Below, one piece after another: positions 1 to 5,678 of a stretch of DNA of 5,678 nucleotides. The notes beneath the pieces were generated by a model. That model worked only from the letters and a program-made list of their open reading frames with translations. It was not told the DNA's origin and did not search any database. The stretch is from Bacteroides sp. Its GTDB lineage: Bacteria > Bacteroidota > Bacteroidia > Bacteroidales > Bacteroidaceae. The DNA lies in the NCBI GenBank assembly GCA_021204375.1, contig JAJPZL010000159.1, positions 1 to 5,678 of the forward strand, in the 5' to 3' direction. Position numbers and translations under genes: made by a program. How positions within the stretch are numbered: position 1 is the stretch's first letter; each line of letters begins with the position of its first letter.

Positions 1-477
1 GTGATAACGATCGGTGTACTCTTTATGGTACCAGGCCTGGTCTCTGTGATCACCTATTTTGCCCGTAACAGAGAGAAATACCCCCATCCTATGTTCCCGC
101 TGGAGGGAGCCGGTAGTTTATTATTCGGCCTCTGGCTAGTTATTATGCCCTCTTTTTTTGTGGGTATATTGATGTATCTGCTGGGATTCTTTCTGGTACT
201 GGGAGGGGGGCAGCAGCTTGTTACCCTGTCGCGTGCCCGGCAGTGGGTCGATGTTCCCTTTGCTTTCTACATTGTACCCTGCCTGATCCTGCTTTTGGGG
301 GTAGTGGTGCTTTTTAATCCTTTTACGGTTGCAGCCACTACCTTTATGGTGCTTGGAATTGCTGCCATTGTATATGGACTCAACGACATATTCACCTGGT
401 TTAAATTCCGTCGCAAGAACAGTTATCCCCGTCTGGGAGATGAACAGGATATTGAGGACGCAGAGATCATCGAGTGA
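1..477 (+). CDS. DUF308 / HdeD-family integral membrane protein, 5'-truncated by window edge
   Basis: This is a small multi-pass inner-membrane protein of the HdeD/DUF308 type, whose molecular role is unknown in most bacteria (in enterobacteria HdeD is tied to acid resistance, which should not be transferred here). The 158 visible residues hold about five hydrophobic segments, at roughly 1-20, 35-54, 55-74, 86-106 and 109-132, with short loops. They are followed by a basic stretch (KFRRKN, 135-140) and a strongly acidic tail ending in DIEDAEIIE. The frame is open from the first base and the GTG at base 1 sits inside what looks like a membrane helix, so I read it as an internal Val codon. Family members are usually about 180-200 residues, so some 25-40 N-terminal residues probably lie outside. 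The stop TGA (475-477) is 4 bases from the stop of the converging symporter gene. The family call is by recalled resemblance and hydropathy; the function is unassigned. Confidence 0.75.
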   Translation: MITIGVLFMVPGLVSVITYFARNREKYPHPMFPLEGAGSLLFGLWLVIMPSFFVGILMYLLGFFLVLGGGQQLVTLSRARQWVDVPFAFYIVPCLILLLGVVVLFNPFTVAATTFMVLGIAAIVYGLNDIFTWFKFRRKNSYPRLGDEQDIEDAEIIE

Positions 478-481
478 TTTT

Positions 482-1633
482 CTATGTGATCTTATCTACG
501 ATCACTGCAATAGCTCCATCTCCTGTTACATTACATGCCGTACCAAAACTATCCATGGCTATATAAAGAGCGATCATTAATGCCTGTGCCGATTCGTCAA
601 AACCAAGTACAGAGTGTAGTACCCCTAAAGAGGCCATAATGGCTCCTCCCGGTATACCCAGTGCTGCTACCATAGTAATACCCAGCAGCAGGATAAAACC
701 TGCAAAGAGCGGGAAATCATAAGGCATTCCCTGTATGATCATCAGTGCCAGGGCACACGCTACGATCTTCAGGGTACTTCCTGAAAGGTGGATCGTAGCA
801 CAAAGCGGTACTGTAAATCCTACAATATCTTCCGAAACTCCGTTTTTTTCGGCCTGTGCCAGGGTAACAGGTATAGTTGCCGCCGAAGATTGTGTACCCA
901 GGGCTGTGAAGTAGGCGGGTAACATTCTCCACAACAGTTTCAGAGGATTTTTTCCCGTAAATGCTCCGGCTATGCTGAACTGCAATAATAACACTACAAG
1001 GTGGATAGCAAAAATAATCCCGATTATTTTTATAAATACCGTCAGGATAGAGAGTACCTGTTCCGAGAAGGTCATCTCATAAAAGATATCGAAAATATAA
1101 AGAGGCAATAGCGGGATAATAATACGGACGATCAACTTCTCTACAATTGCTTTAAAATCATGCATAACCCCTTTTAATTGGTTGCTGCCCAGGGCAGCCA
1201 GCCCTAATCCCAGGGTAAAAGCCAGGAACAGAGCGGTCATCACATTCATAACCGGGGGAATAGAAACGGTGAACCAGGGAGAAAGTCCTTCCATGTTGTT
1301 TACCGGACTCAGGTTAATATCACTGTTTATCATTCCGGGGAACAGGGCTGCTCCTGTAAAGTAAGAGAGAAACCCTGAAAATATAGTAAAACCATACGCC
1401 AGTAAAACGGTCAGTAAAAGTAGTTTTCCCACTCCTTTTCCTATATCCGCAATGGCTACGGTAACCAGTCCCAGGATGATAAGGGGAATAGAGAATCCCA
1501 GGAATTCACCAAATAGTCCGTTAAAAGTCAAAAAGAGCCGTCCGATAGCTGCCGGTAAAATGTGTCCGGCTCCCACACCAAGAATAATGGCAATAAGGAT
1601 ACGCCCTAATAATCCGATACGTATTTTCTTCAT
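482..1633 (-). CDS. Dicarboxylate/amino acid:cation symporter (DAACS, SLC1-like), variant binding site
   Basis: This is a secondary transporter of the inner membrane with the glutamate-transporter (GltPh/SLC1) fold, 383 residues against about 400-430 for typical members. It starts with ATG (1633-1631) and MKKIRIG, then hydrophobic helices through residue about 230. The family core follows: a Ser-rich hairpin 1 with GTQSSAAT (246-253), helix 7 with VPLCATIHLSGS (275-286), hairpin 2 with GIPGGAIMAS (326-335), and helix 8 with MDSFGTACNVTGD (360-372). Asp361, Asn368 and Asp372 match GltPh Asp394, Asn401 and Asp405. The canonical NMDGT of helix 7 reads HLSGS here, and the positions of GltPh Asp390 and Arg397 are Tyr357 and Gly364. 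Arg397 holds the side-chain carboxylate of acidic substrates, so glutamate/aspartate is an unlikely substrate and the ion coupling may differ; I infer this by hand alignment. The leader is A-rich without a Shine-Dalgarno, usual in Bacteroidota. It is divergent from gnd, with no evident link to it. The true substrate is unknown. Confidence 0.88.
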   Translation of the reverse strand: MKKIRIGLLGRILIAIILGVGAGHILPAAIGRLFLTFNGLFGEFLGFSIPLIILGLVTVAIADIGKGVGKLLLLTVLLAYGFTIFSGFLSYFTGAALFPGMINSDINLSPVNNMEGLSPWFTVSIPPVMNVMTALFLAFTLGLGLAALGSNQLKGVMHDFKAIVEKLIVRIIIPLLPLYIFDIFYEMTFSEQVLSILTVFIKIIGIIFAIHLVVLLLQFSIAGAFTGKNPLKLLWRMLPAYFTALGTQSSAATIPVTLAQAEKNGVSEDIVGFTVPLCATIHLSGSTLKIVACALALMIIQGMPYDFPLFAGFILLLGITMVAALGIPGGAIMASLGVLHSVLGFDESAQALMIALYIAMDSFGTACNVTGDGAIAVIVDKIT

Positions 1634-1745
1634 TTTTTAATTTTAAAATCTAAATTTTTTCATACTTATTTTACAGATTGTAAATGTAGTAATAAGAGTT
1701 GAACAAATTAAATCAATTTTTTGTTAAAGCTTGAAAAACTTCTAT
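1634..1745. promoter_or_regulatory. Divergent A/T-rich intergenic region between symporter gene and gnd
   Basis: These 112 bases separate two genes that start in opposite directions, so they should carry both promoters and both 5' leaders. The stretch is very A/T-rich. It contains a perfect 10-base palindrome (ATTTTAAAAT, 1640-1649) close to the symporter start, and the dyad described separately. Neither start has a Shine-Dalgarno; both are preceded by A/T-rich sequence, normal for Bacteroidota. I looked for the Bacteroides promoter (TTTG near -33 and TAnnTTTG near -7) on both strands. On the - strand TTAATTTG (about 1704-1711) matches the -7 box except at one base, but I see no well-spaced -33 partner. 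On the + strand only ATTTTTTG (1716-1723) comes near. The promoter assignment rests on gene arrangement, not on a clear motif. Confidence 0.5.
1670..1684. promoter_or_regulatory. Inverted repeat TTTACA-GAT-TGTAAA, possible operator
   Basis: This is a perfect dyad with 6-base arms (TTTACA and TGTAAA) around a 3-base spacer, located 37 bases upstream of the symporter start and 61 bases upstream of the gnd start. Symmetric sites of about 15 bases in a divergent intergenic region often bind dimeric regulators, so it could control either gene. No regulator is encoded nearby, and in sequence this A/T-rich a short dyad can arise by chance. I cannot name a regulator family. Confidence 0.3.
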
Positions 1746-3213
1746 ATGGAAAGATCAGATATCGGACTTATCGGACTCGGAGTAATGGGGGAGAACCTGG
1801 TTCTCAATATAGAGAGTAAATGGTGGCAGGTGTCGGTATGAAACCGTACCCTGCCCGGAGTGGAAGAGGGAGTAGTAGATCGTTTTATAAACGGACGTGG
1901 AGCAAAAAAAGCGTATTCTGGGATTTAACGATTTATCACTTTTCGTACAATCTCTCTCTTCTCCCCGCAAGATTTTTATGATGGTTCGTGCCGGAGAAGC
2001 AGTTGACCAGCTGATGACGCAGCTTTTTCCCCTGCTTTCTGCGGGCGATATACTGATTGACGGTGGCAATTCCAACTACGAGAATACGGAAAGGCGGGTA
2101 AAGAGAGCCGAAGAGAATGGATTTCTTTTTATCGGTACCGGAGTTTCCGGTGGTGAAGAGGGAGCGTTGAACGGTGCATCCATTATGCCCGGCGGTTCGG
2201 AAGCTGCCTGGCCAGAGGTAAAGCCCATTCTGCAAAGCATTGTTGCCCGGGCAGAGGATGGAACACCCTGTTGCGACTGGATAGGAAGGGGAGGATCCGG
2301 CCATTTTGTGAAGATGGTGCATAATGGTATTGAATATGGTGATATGCAGCTTATTGCCGATGCCTACTTTGTGCTCAAGAGTATACTGGGGCTTGACAAC
2401 GATAAAATGGCAGACGTTTTTCATCGCTGGAACGAAGGAAAACTTAAGAGTTATCTAATTGAAATTACGAAGGATATCCTCCGGCATAAAGATAAAGCGG
2501 GCGGATACCTGCTGGATCATATTCTGGATGCGGCCGGACAAAAAGGAATGGGTAAATGGTCGGTTATTAATGCCATGGAACTCGGGATGCCACTCGGACT
2601 TATTGCGGCTGCCGTATTTGAACGGAACATTTCCGCATTGGTCGACCTGCGTAGAAAAGCTTCTGAGATCTATCCCCGCACAATTCATATATCGCCTTAC
2701 AACCAGGAGAAAACGATCTATGAAACGGCGTGTGCCCTGTATGCCTCTAAAATAATATCATACGCACAGGGATTTAACCTGTTGCAGCACGCTTCACAAA
2801 CGTTCGGATGGAAACTTAATATGGCAGCCATCGCCCGTATATGGAGAGGCGGTTGTATTATCCGCAGTATTTTCCTCAATGATATTGCCCGTACGTTTGA
2901 CGAAGATAATACACTTGCCAATCTACTTTTAATTCCCCGGTTTGAAAAGGAGATCAAAGAGATGCTTCTTCCCTGGAAAAAGCTGGTCGAATATGCGCTG
3001 CATGAAGAACTCCCTGTTCCGGGATTCTCTTCCGCCTTGAATTACTTCTATTCGCTTACCACTTCCCGGCTTCCGGCCAATCTGATCCAGGCCCAGCGGG
3101 ACTATTTCGGAGCCCATACATTTGAGCGTACCGACCAGCCCCGTGGAACATTCTTCCATGAGAACTGGACAGGCGAAGGAGGAGATAAGAGTTCCGGAGT
3201 TTACAATGCCTGA
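1746..3213 (+). pseudogene. gnd: 6-phosphogluconate dehydrogenase (decarboxylating), disrupted by a stop codon and a frameshift
   Basis: Gnd oxidises and decarboxylates 6-phosphogluconate to ribulose 5-phosphate with NADP+. The ATG at 1746 opens MERSDIGLIGLGVMGENL, the GxGxxG Rossmann start. The frame then meets TGA at 1839-1841 (codon 32), immediately before the Asn-Arg-Thr that binds the NADP 2'-phosphate. Homology continues in that frame to codon 55, where a run of seven A (1904-1910) puts the rest of the gene in the +1 frame; with six A the reading would be GAKKRILGFN. From there to TGA (3211-3213) the frame is open, giving a conceptual 488 residues, normal for the family. Intact features include DGGNSN, GVSGGEEGA, the catalytic KMVHNGIEYGD (Lys189, His192, Glu196) and the C-terminal QRDYFGAH. 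The KGTGxW signature reads KGMGKW (Met at 2548-2550), and codon 26 is Trp where family members have Gly. A GTG at 1897 could begin a 438-residue protein, but it would lack the NADP-binding site. The family is certain; whether the lesions are real or sequencing errors is open. Confidence 0.85.
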
Positions 3214-3243
3214 TTGCGGATGTTCTCTACCAATAAATAAGCT

Positions 3244-4740
3244 ATGGATAGAATGATCATGATTATTTTCGGGGCATCGGGCGACCTGACACGCCGAAAG
3301 CTGATGCCGGCTCTGTACCAGCTTCACTGTTTTCATAAATTGCCCGAAGGATTCCTGATCCTGAGGACCGGCCGCACTCATTACGAAGACGAGGCTTACC
3401 GGCAATATATAGTAAAGGAGTTAAAAGAGTTTCTTCCCTCCCGGGATCAGGATGAAGAGGTATTGAAAGCATTTACTTCCCTGTTGCACTATATCGCTGC
3501 CGATCCTTCCAAAGAGGAGGGATACGAGGCTATCAAAAAAAGGGTGCAAGAGATGCAGGGAACCGGCGAACCAGGTTCTTTACTCTTTTACCTGGCTACT
3601 CCTCCTTCCCTGTACGGAGTTATTCCTCCTTTCCTGAAGAGAGCCGGACTCCACGAAGAGCCCAACCGGATCGTAGTAGAGAAACCTTTTGGTTATGATC
3701 TGGAATCGGCCCGTAAGCTGAACCGGATCTATAGATCCGTTTTTAAAGAGGAACAAATTTACCGTATAGACCATTTCCTGGGGAAAGAGACTGTTCAGAA
3801 CATCCTGACTTTTCGTTTTGCCAACGGTATCTTTGAACCCCTCTGGAATCGTAACTACATTGAATGTATAGAGGTAACAGCTGTTGAAAATATGGGAGTA
3901 GAGTCCCGGGGAGGTTACTTTAATAGTGCCGGTACCCTGCGGGATATGGTACAGAACCATCTGCTGCAATTAGTCGCTATTACCGCGATGGAACCACCTG
4001 TTTCTTTCAATGCCGATTACTTCCGCAATGAACTGTTGAAGATCTACGAATCCCTTACCCCACTTACTCAAGAACAGATCTCCCGGAATATTATCCGGAG
4101 ACAATATACGGCTTCTGATACAAACCCGGCTTACCGGCAGGAGAAGGATATACCGGAGGATTCCCGTACCGAAACCTATGTGGCCATGAAGATCGGAATT
4201 GACAACTGGCGGTGGAGTGGAGTCCCTTTCTTTATCCGTACCGGAAAGGAGCTCCCCACTAAAGTAACGGAGATCGTGGTTCATTTTAAAGATGCACCGC
4301 ACCAGATGTTCAGTTACCCGGGAGGTAAAGGGAAGATCGTCAATACACTGATCCTCCGGATACAACCCAACGAAGGTATTGTGCTGAAATTCGGTATGAA
4401 GTTGCCGGGCACCGGTTTTCAGGTGCAGGAAGTATCTATGGATTTCAGCTATTCCCAACTCTCCGGCGAACCGGTGATGGATGCCTATGCCCGCCTGATC
4501 GAAGATTGTATTGCCGGAGATGCCACCCTCTTTAACCGGAGTGATGTGGTAGAATCTTCCTGGACCTTTCTGGAACCTGTCCTGATTTATTGGAAAGAGC
4601 AGGCAGAGGCACCCTTATATGGATATCCTGCCGGAACCTGGGGCCCTATAGAGAGTGAAGCATTGATCTCCTCCTGTAGAGCCAGCTGGACAAACCCCTG
4701 TAAGAACCTTACCGATACCGATAAATATTGTGAACTATGA
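3244..4740 (+). CDS. zwf: Glucose-6-phosphate 1-dehydrogenase
   Basis: This cytoplasmic enzyme oxidises glucose 6-phosphate to 6-phosphogluconolactone and yields NADPH, the entry step of the oxidative pentose phosphate pathway. The 498-residue length is typical. The N-terminal Rossmann part has FGASGDLTRRKL (9-20); VEKPFGYDL (145-153) follows, then the substrate-binding signature RIDHFLGKE (174-182). FANGIFEPLWNRNYI (192-206) and LRDMVQNHLLQL (232-243) carry conserved family residues, the latter with the likely catalytic His239. The C-terminal domain shows PFFIRTGKELP (328-338), GDATLFNRSD (425-434) and YPAGTWGP (461-468). The start ATG is followed almost directly by the nucleotide-binding strand, so no upstream extension is needed. 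It lies 30 bases after gnd with no terminator between, and its last four bases overlap pgl, so a gnd-zwf-pgl transcript is likely. One oddity: residues 39-44 read ILRTGR where homologues I recall have ILGxGR, so Arg41 replaces a usual Gly beside the NADP 2'-phosphate Arg. The frame is otherwise intact. Confidence 0.96.
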   Translation: MDRMIMIIFGASGDLTRRKLMPALYQLHCFHKLPEGFLILRTGRTHYEDEAYRQYIVKELKEFLPSRDQDEEVLKAFTSLLHYIAADPSKEEGYEAIKKRVQEMQGTGEPGSLLFYLATPPSLYGVIPPFLKRAGLHEEPNRIVVEKPFGYDLESARKLNRIYRSVFKEEQIYRIDHFLGKETVQNILTFRFANGIFEPLWNRNYIECIEVTAVENMGVESRGGYFNSAGTLRDMVQNHLLQLVAITAMEPPVSFNADYFRNELLKIYESLTPLTQEQISRNIIRRQYTASDTNPAYRQEKDIPEDSRTETYVAMKIGIDNWRWSGVPFFIRTGKELPTKVTEIVVHFKDAPHQMFSYPGGKGKIVNTLILRIQPNEGIVLKFGMKLPGTGFQVQEVSMDFSYSQLSGEPVMDAYARLIEDCIAGDATLFNRSDVVESSWTFLEPVLIYWKEQAEAPLYGYPAGTWGPIESEALISSCRASWTNPCKNLTDTDKYCEL

Positions 4741-5453
4741 TCCTGAAAATCTACGATACACCGCTGGTTACTGCCCGCCGGCTGATTGAGCATCTGCTGG
4801 GAAAGATGGATAAATTCCGGCAGGAACGTCCTTTCCATCTCGCCCTTAGCGGTGGAGAGACACCGGCTCTGATGTTTGAACTCTGGGCCCGGGAGTATAG
4901 CCAGGATACCCACTGGGAAAAGCTCCATTTGTGGTGGGTCGATGAGCGTTGTGTACCCTACTGGGATTCGGATAGTAATTACGGGTTGGTACGCACCCTT
5001 CTTACTACCGTTGTTCTTATTCCCGGGGAGCATATCCATGCGATGCGGGGAGAAGGAAACCCGGAAGGTGAAGCCTTGCGTTATGGTGCCGAAATGGTGG
5101 ATTATCTTCCTTTACGAATGGGGTATCCCTGTTTTGACCTGGTCTTTCTGGGAATTGGGGATGATGGTCATACTGCCTCCGTTTTTCCCGGTAACGGAGA
5201 ACTTCTTACCACGATAGCTTCCTGTGTAGCTACCCGTAATCCCCATACCGGCCAGCAGCGCCTTACAGTAACGGGGCAGCCTCTTATTTTATCCGGTGAG
5301 ATCTGTTTTCTGGTAACGGGCGAAAAGAAATCTCACATAGTAGGAGAGGTGATCGGTAATCCGGAGTGTTGCCCGGCATCCTACGTTGCTCATTGCGGCA
5401 ATCATGTTTCATTTTTTCTTGATAAATCTGCTGCAAAGAAAATTACCCCCTGA
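4737..5453 (+). CDS. pgl: 6-phosphogluconolactonase
   Basis: Pgl (DevB/SOL type) hydrolyses 6-phosphogluconolactone, the Zwf product, to 6-phosphogluconate in the cytoplasm. The 238 residues are the usual length and show the family motifs in order: HLALSGGETP (34-43) for phosphate binding, WVDERCVP (67-74) with the conserved Asp-Glu-Arg, SNYGLVR (80-86), and GIGDDGHTASVFPG (139-152) with the presumed catalytic His145. It is the glucosamine-6-phosphate isomerase-like fold, but the GDDGHTASVFPG motif favours lactonase over NagB-type deaminase. The ATG at 4737 overlaps the zwf stop as ATGA, which implies translational coupling, so no separate ribosome binding site is expected. This start also gives the normal distance to the first motif. 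It is the last gene of the cluster; a T-rich stretch and then a hairpin follow the stop. No lesions are visible. Confidence 0.94.
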   Translation: MILKIYDTPLVTARRLIEHLLGKMDKFRQERPFHLALSGGETPALMFELWAREYSQDTHWEKLHLWWVDERCVPYWDSDSNYGLVRTLLTTVVLIPGEHIHAMRGEGNPEGEALRYGAEMVDYLPLRMGYPCFDLVFLGIGDDGHTASVFPGNGELLTTIASCVATRNPHTGQQRLTVTGQPLILSGEICFLVTGEKKSHIVGEVIGNPECCPASYVAHCGNHVSFFLDKSAAKKITP

Positions 5454-5485
5454 TCGTTCTTTTTCTTGTTTAGATAGTTGTTTGT

Positions 5486-5529
5486 AAAAATGAATCCTCC
5501 CGTTCCAAACTCTTTTGGCGGGAGGATTC
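5486..5529 (-). terminator. Strong hairpin with T-tract on the - strand (intrinsic terminator)
   Basis: The arms 5492-5502 (GAATCCTCCCG) and 5519-5529 (CGGGAGGATTC) are perfectly complementary over 11 base pairs. Inside them CCAAA (5505-5509) pairs with TTTGG (5514-5518) around a 4-base loop, leaving only a two-base bulge. On the - strand the stem is followed by A and then five T (complement of A5486-5490), the layout of an intrinsic terminator. On the + strand the stem is followed by TACACAAAAAC without a T-tract, so termination of the pgl transcript here would be weaker. The hairpin therefore points to a - strand transcript arriving from the right, and may also protect the 3' end of the gnd-zwf-pgl message. 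Confidence 0.75.
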
Positions 5530-5537
5530 TACACAAA

Positions 5538-5562
5538 AACTAAACTAGACTTAACTAAACTA
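5538..5562. repeat. Short tandem-like direct repeat AACTAAACTA
   Basis: The 10-mer AACTAAACTA occurs at 5538-5547 and again at 5553-5562, a spacing of 15 bases, just to the right of the hairpin. The intervening bases differ. No function can be assigned; it may be low-complexity A/T-rich drift or a short direct-repeat binding site. Confidence 0.4.
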
Positions 5563-5577
5563 TTCTATATTGAGTTA

Positions 5578-5678
5578 TCACAACTCCGAATTTATTAACA
5601 TTGCAAATATATAAAACACTTTTGATTCTTCCTTCATAAAATCGACGAATAGACGGTTTTTATCGGTAAATCCTGCAT
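5578..5678 (-). CDS. Possible 3' end of a - strand gene, cut by the right window edge
   Basis: Reading the - strand leftward from base 5676, 32 codons are open to a TGA at 5580-5578. The C-terminus would contain GFTDKNRLFVDFMKEESKVF and end in LINSEL. The hairpin with its - strand T-tract begins about 50 bases beyond this stop, where a terminator for such a gene would sit; that is the main support. I recognise no family, and 32 open codons can occur by chance. The alternative is that the region is non-coding and holds a promoter (TATATTTG on the - strand, 5611-5604). This would make it convergent with pgl. Confidence 0.3.
   Translation of the reverse strand, partial: AGFTDKNRLFVDFMKEESKVFYIFAMLINSEL

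Noticed and set aside
1839..1841. TGA read as selenocysteine or as Trp
   Set aside because: There is no redox role for this position in the family and no recognisable selenocysteine-insertion hairpin. Every gene-terminating TGA in the window behaves as a normal stop, which excludes code reassignment.
1755..2424. Open frames on the - strand opposite gnd (ending at 1755 and 1936)
   Set aside because: They lie antisense to clear gnd homology, show low-complexity or Cys/His-rich compositions typical of shadow frames, and match no family I know.
1897..3213. A stand-alone 438-residue gnd starting at GTG 1897
   Set aside because: Homology extends upstream to 1746 in another frame, and the shorter product would lack the GxGxxG and Asn-Arg-Thr NADP-binding elements. 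The GTG start is an artefact of the frameshift.
3970..4458. Open frames antisense to zwf, for example 162 codons at 3970-4458
   Set aside because: zwf fully explains the stretch in the + strand frame with conserved motifs; the antisense frames have no recognisable domain.
5572..5586. Inverted repeat GAGTT-ATCAC-AACTC
   Set aside because: The arms are only 5 bases with a 5-base loop in A/T-rich DNA, and no T-tract follows on either strand; it is too weak to call a terminator or operator.
1..5678. A novel defence system, mobile element or CRISPR array
   Set aside because: No transposase, integrase, nuclease, toxin-antitoxin pair, spaced repeats or terminal inverted repeats are visible. The genes are ordinary metabolism and transport.

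Overview
The window looks like chromosomal housekeeping DNA from a member of the Bacteroidota, most likely the order Bacteroidales. Three things point there: the gnd-zwf-pgl gene order, the close resemblance of the encoded proteins to Bacteroides/Parabacteroides-type family members as I remember them, and A/T-rich leaders without Shine-Dalgarno sequences. This placement is recalled rather than searched; the family or genus cannot be fixed from here.

Layout from left to right: (1) the 3' part of a small DUF308/HdeD-type membrane protein on the + strand, cut by the left edge; (2) a complete DAACS-family (dicarboxylate/amino acid:cation symporter) gene on the - strand, whose stop lies only 4 bases from the previous stop; (3) a 112-base A/T-rich divergent intergenic region; (4) a + strand cluster for the oxidative pentose phosphate pathway: gnd (6-phosphogluconate dehydrogenase), zwf (glucose-6-phosphate dehydrogenase) and pgl (6-phosphogluconolactonase); (5) a 225-base A/T-rich tail with a strong hairpin whose T-tract lies on the - strand, and possibly the 3' end of a - strand gene entering from the right.

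The cluster encodes the full route from glucose 6-phosphate to ribulose 5-phosphate: Zwf makes 6-phosphogluconolactone and NADPH, Pgl hydrolyses it to 6-phosphogluconate, and Gnd decarboxylates that to ribulose 5-phosphate with a second NADPH. zwf and pgl overlap by 4 bases (ATGA), and gnd precedes zwf by 30 bases, so one transcript is likely.

The main surprise is that gnd is broken at its 5' end. Codon 32 is an in-frame TGA just before the NADP-binding Asn-Arg-Thr, and an A7 run at codons 53-55 shifts the frame by +1. Nearby are a Gly-to-Trp change at codon 26 and, further on, a Thr-to-Met change in the KGTGxW signature. The remaining 400-plus codons are open with catalytic residues intact. 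This is either a young pseudogene in an otherwise intact operon or local sequencing/assembly error. The second notable point is that the symporter lacks the NMDGT motif and the substrate-binding Arg of glutamate/aspartate carriers. I found no mobile element, CRISPR array, tRNA/rRNA or defence system, and I do not claim a new system here.
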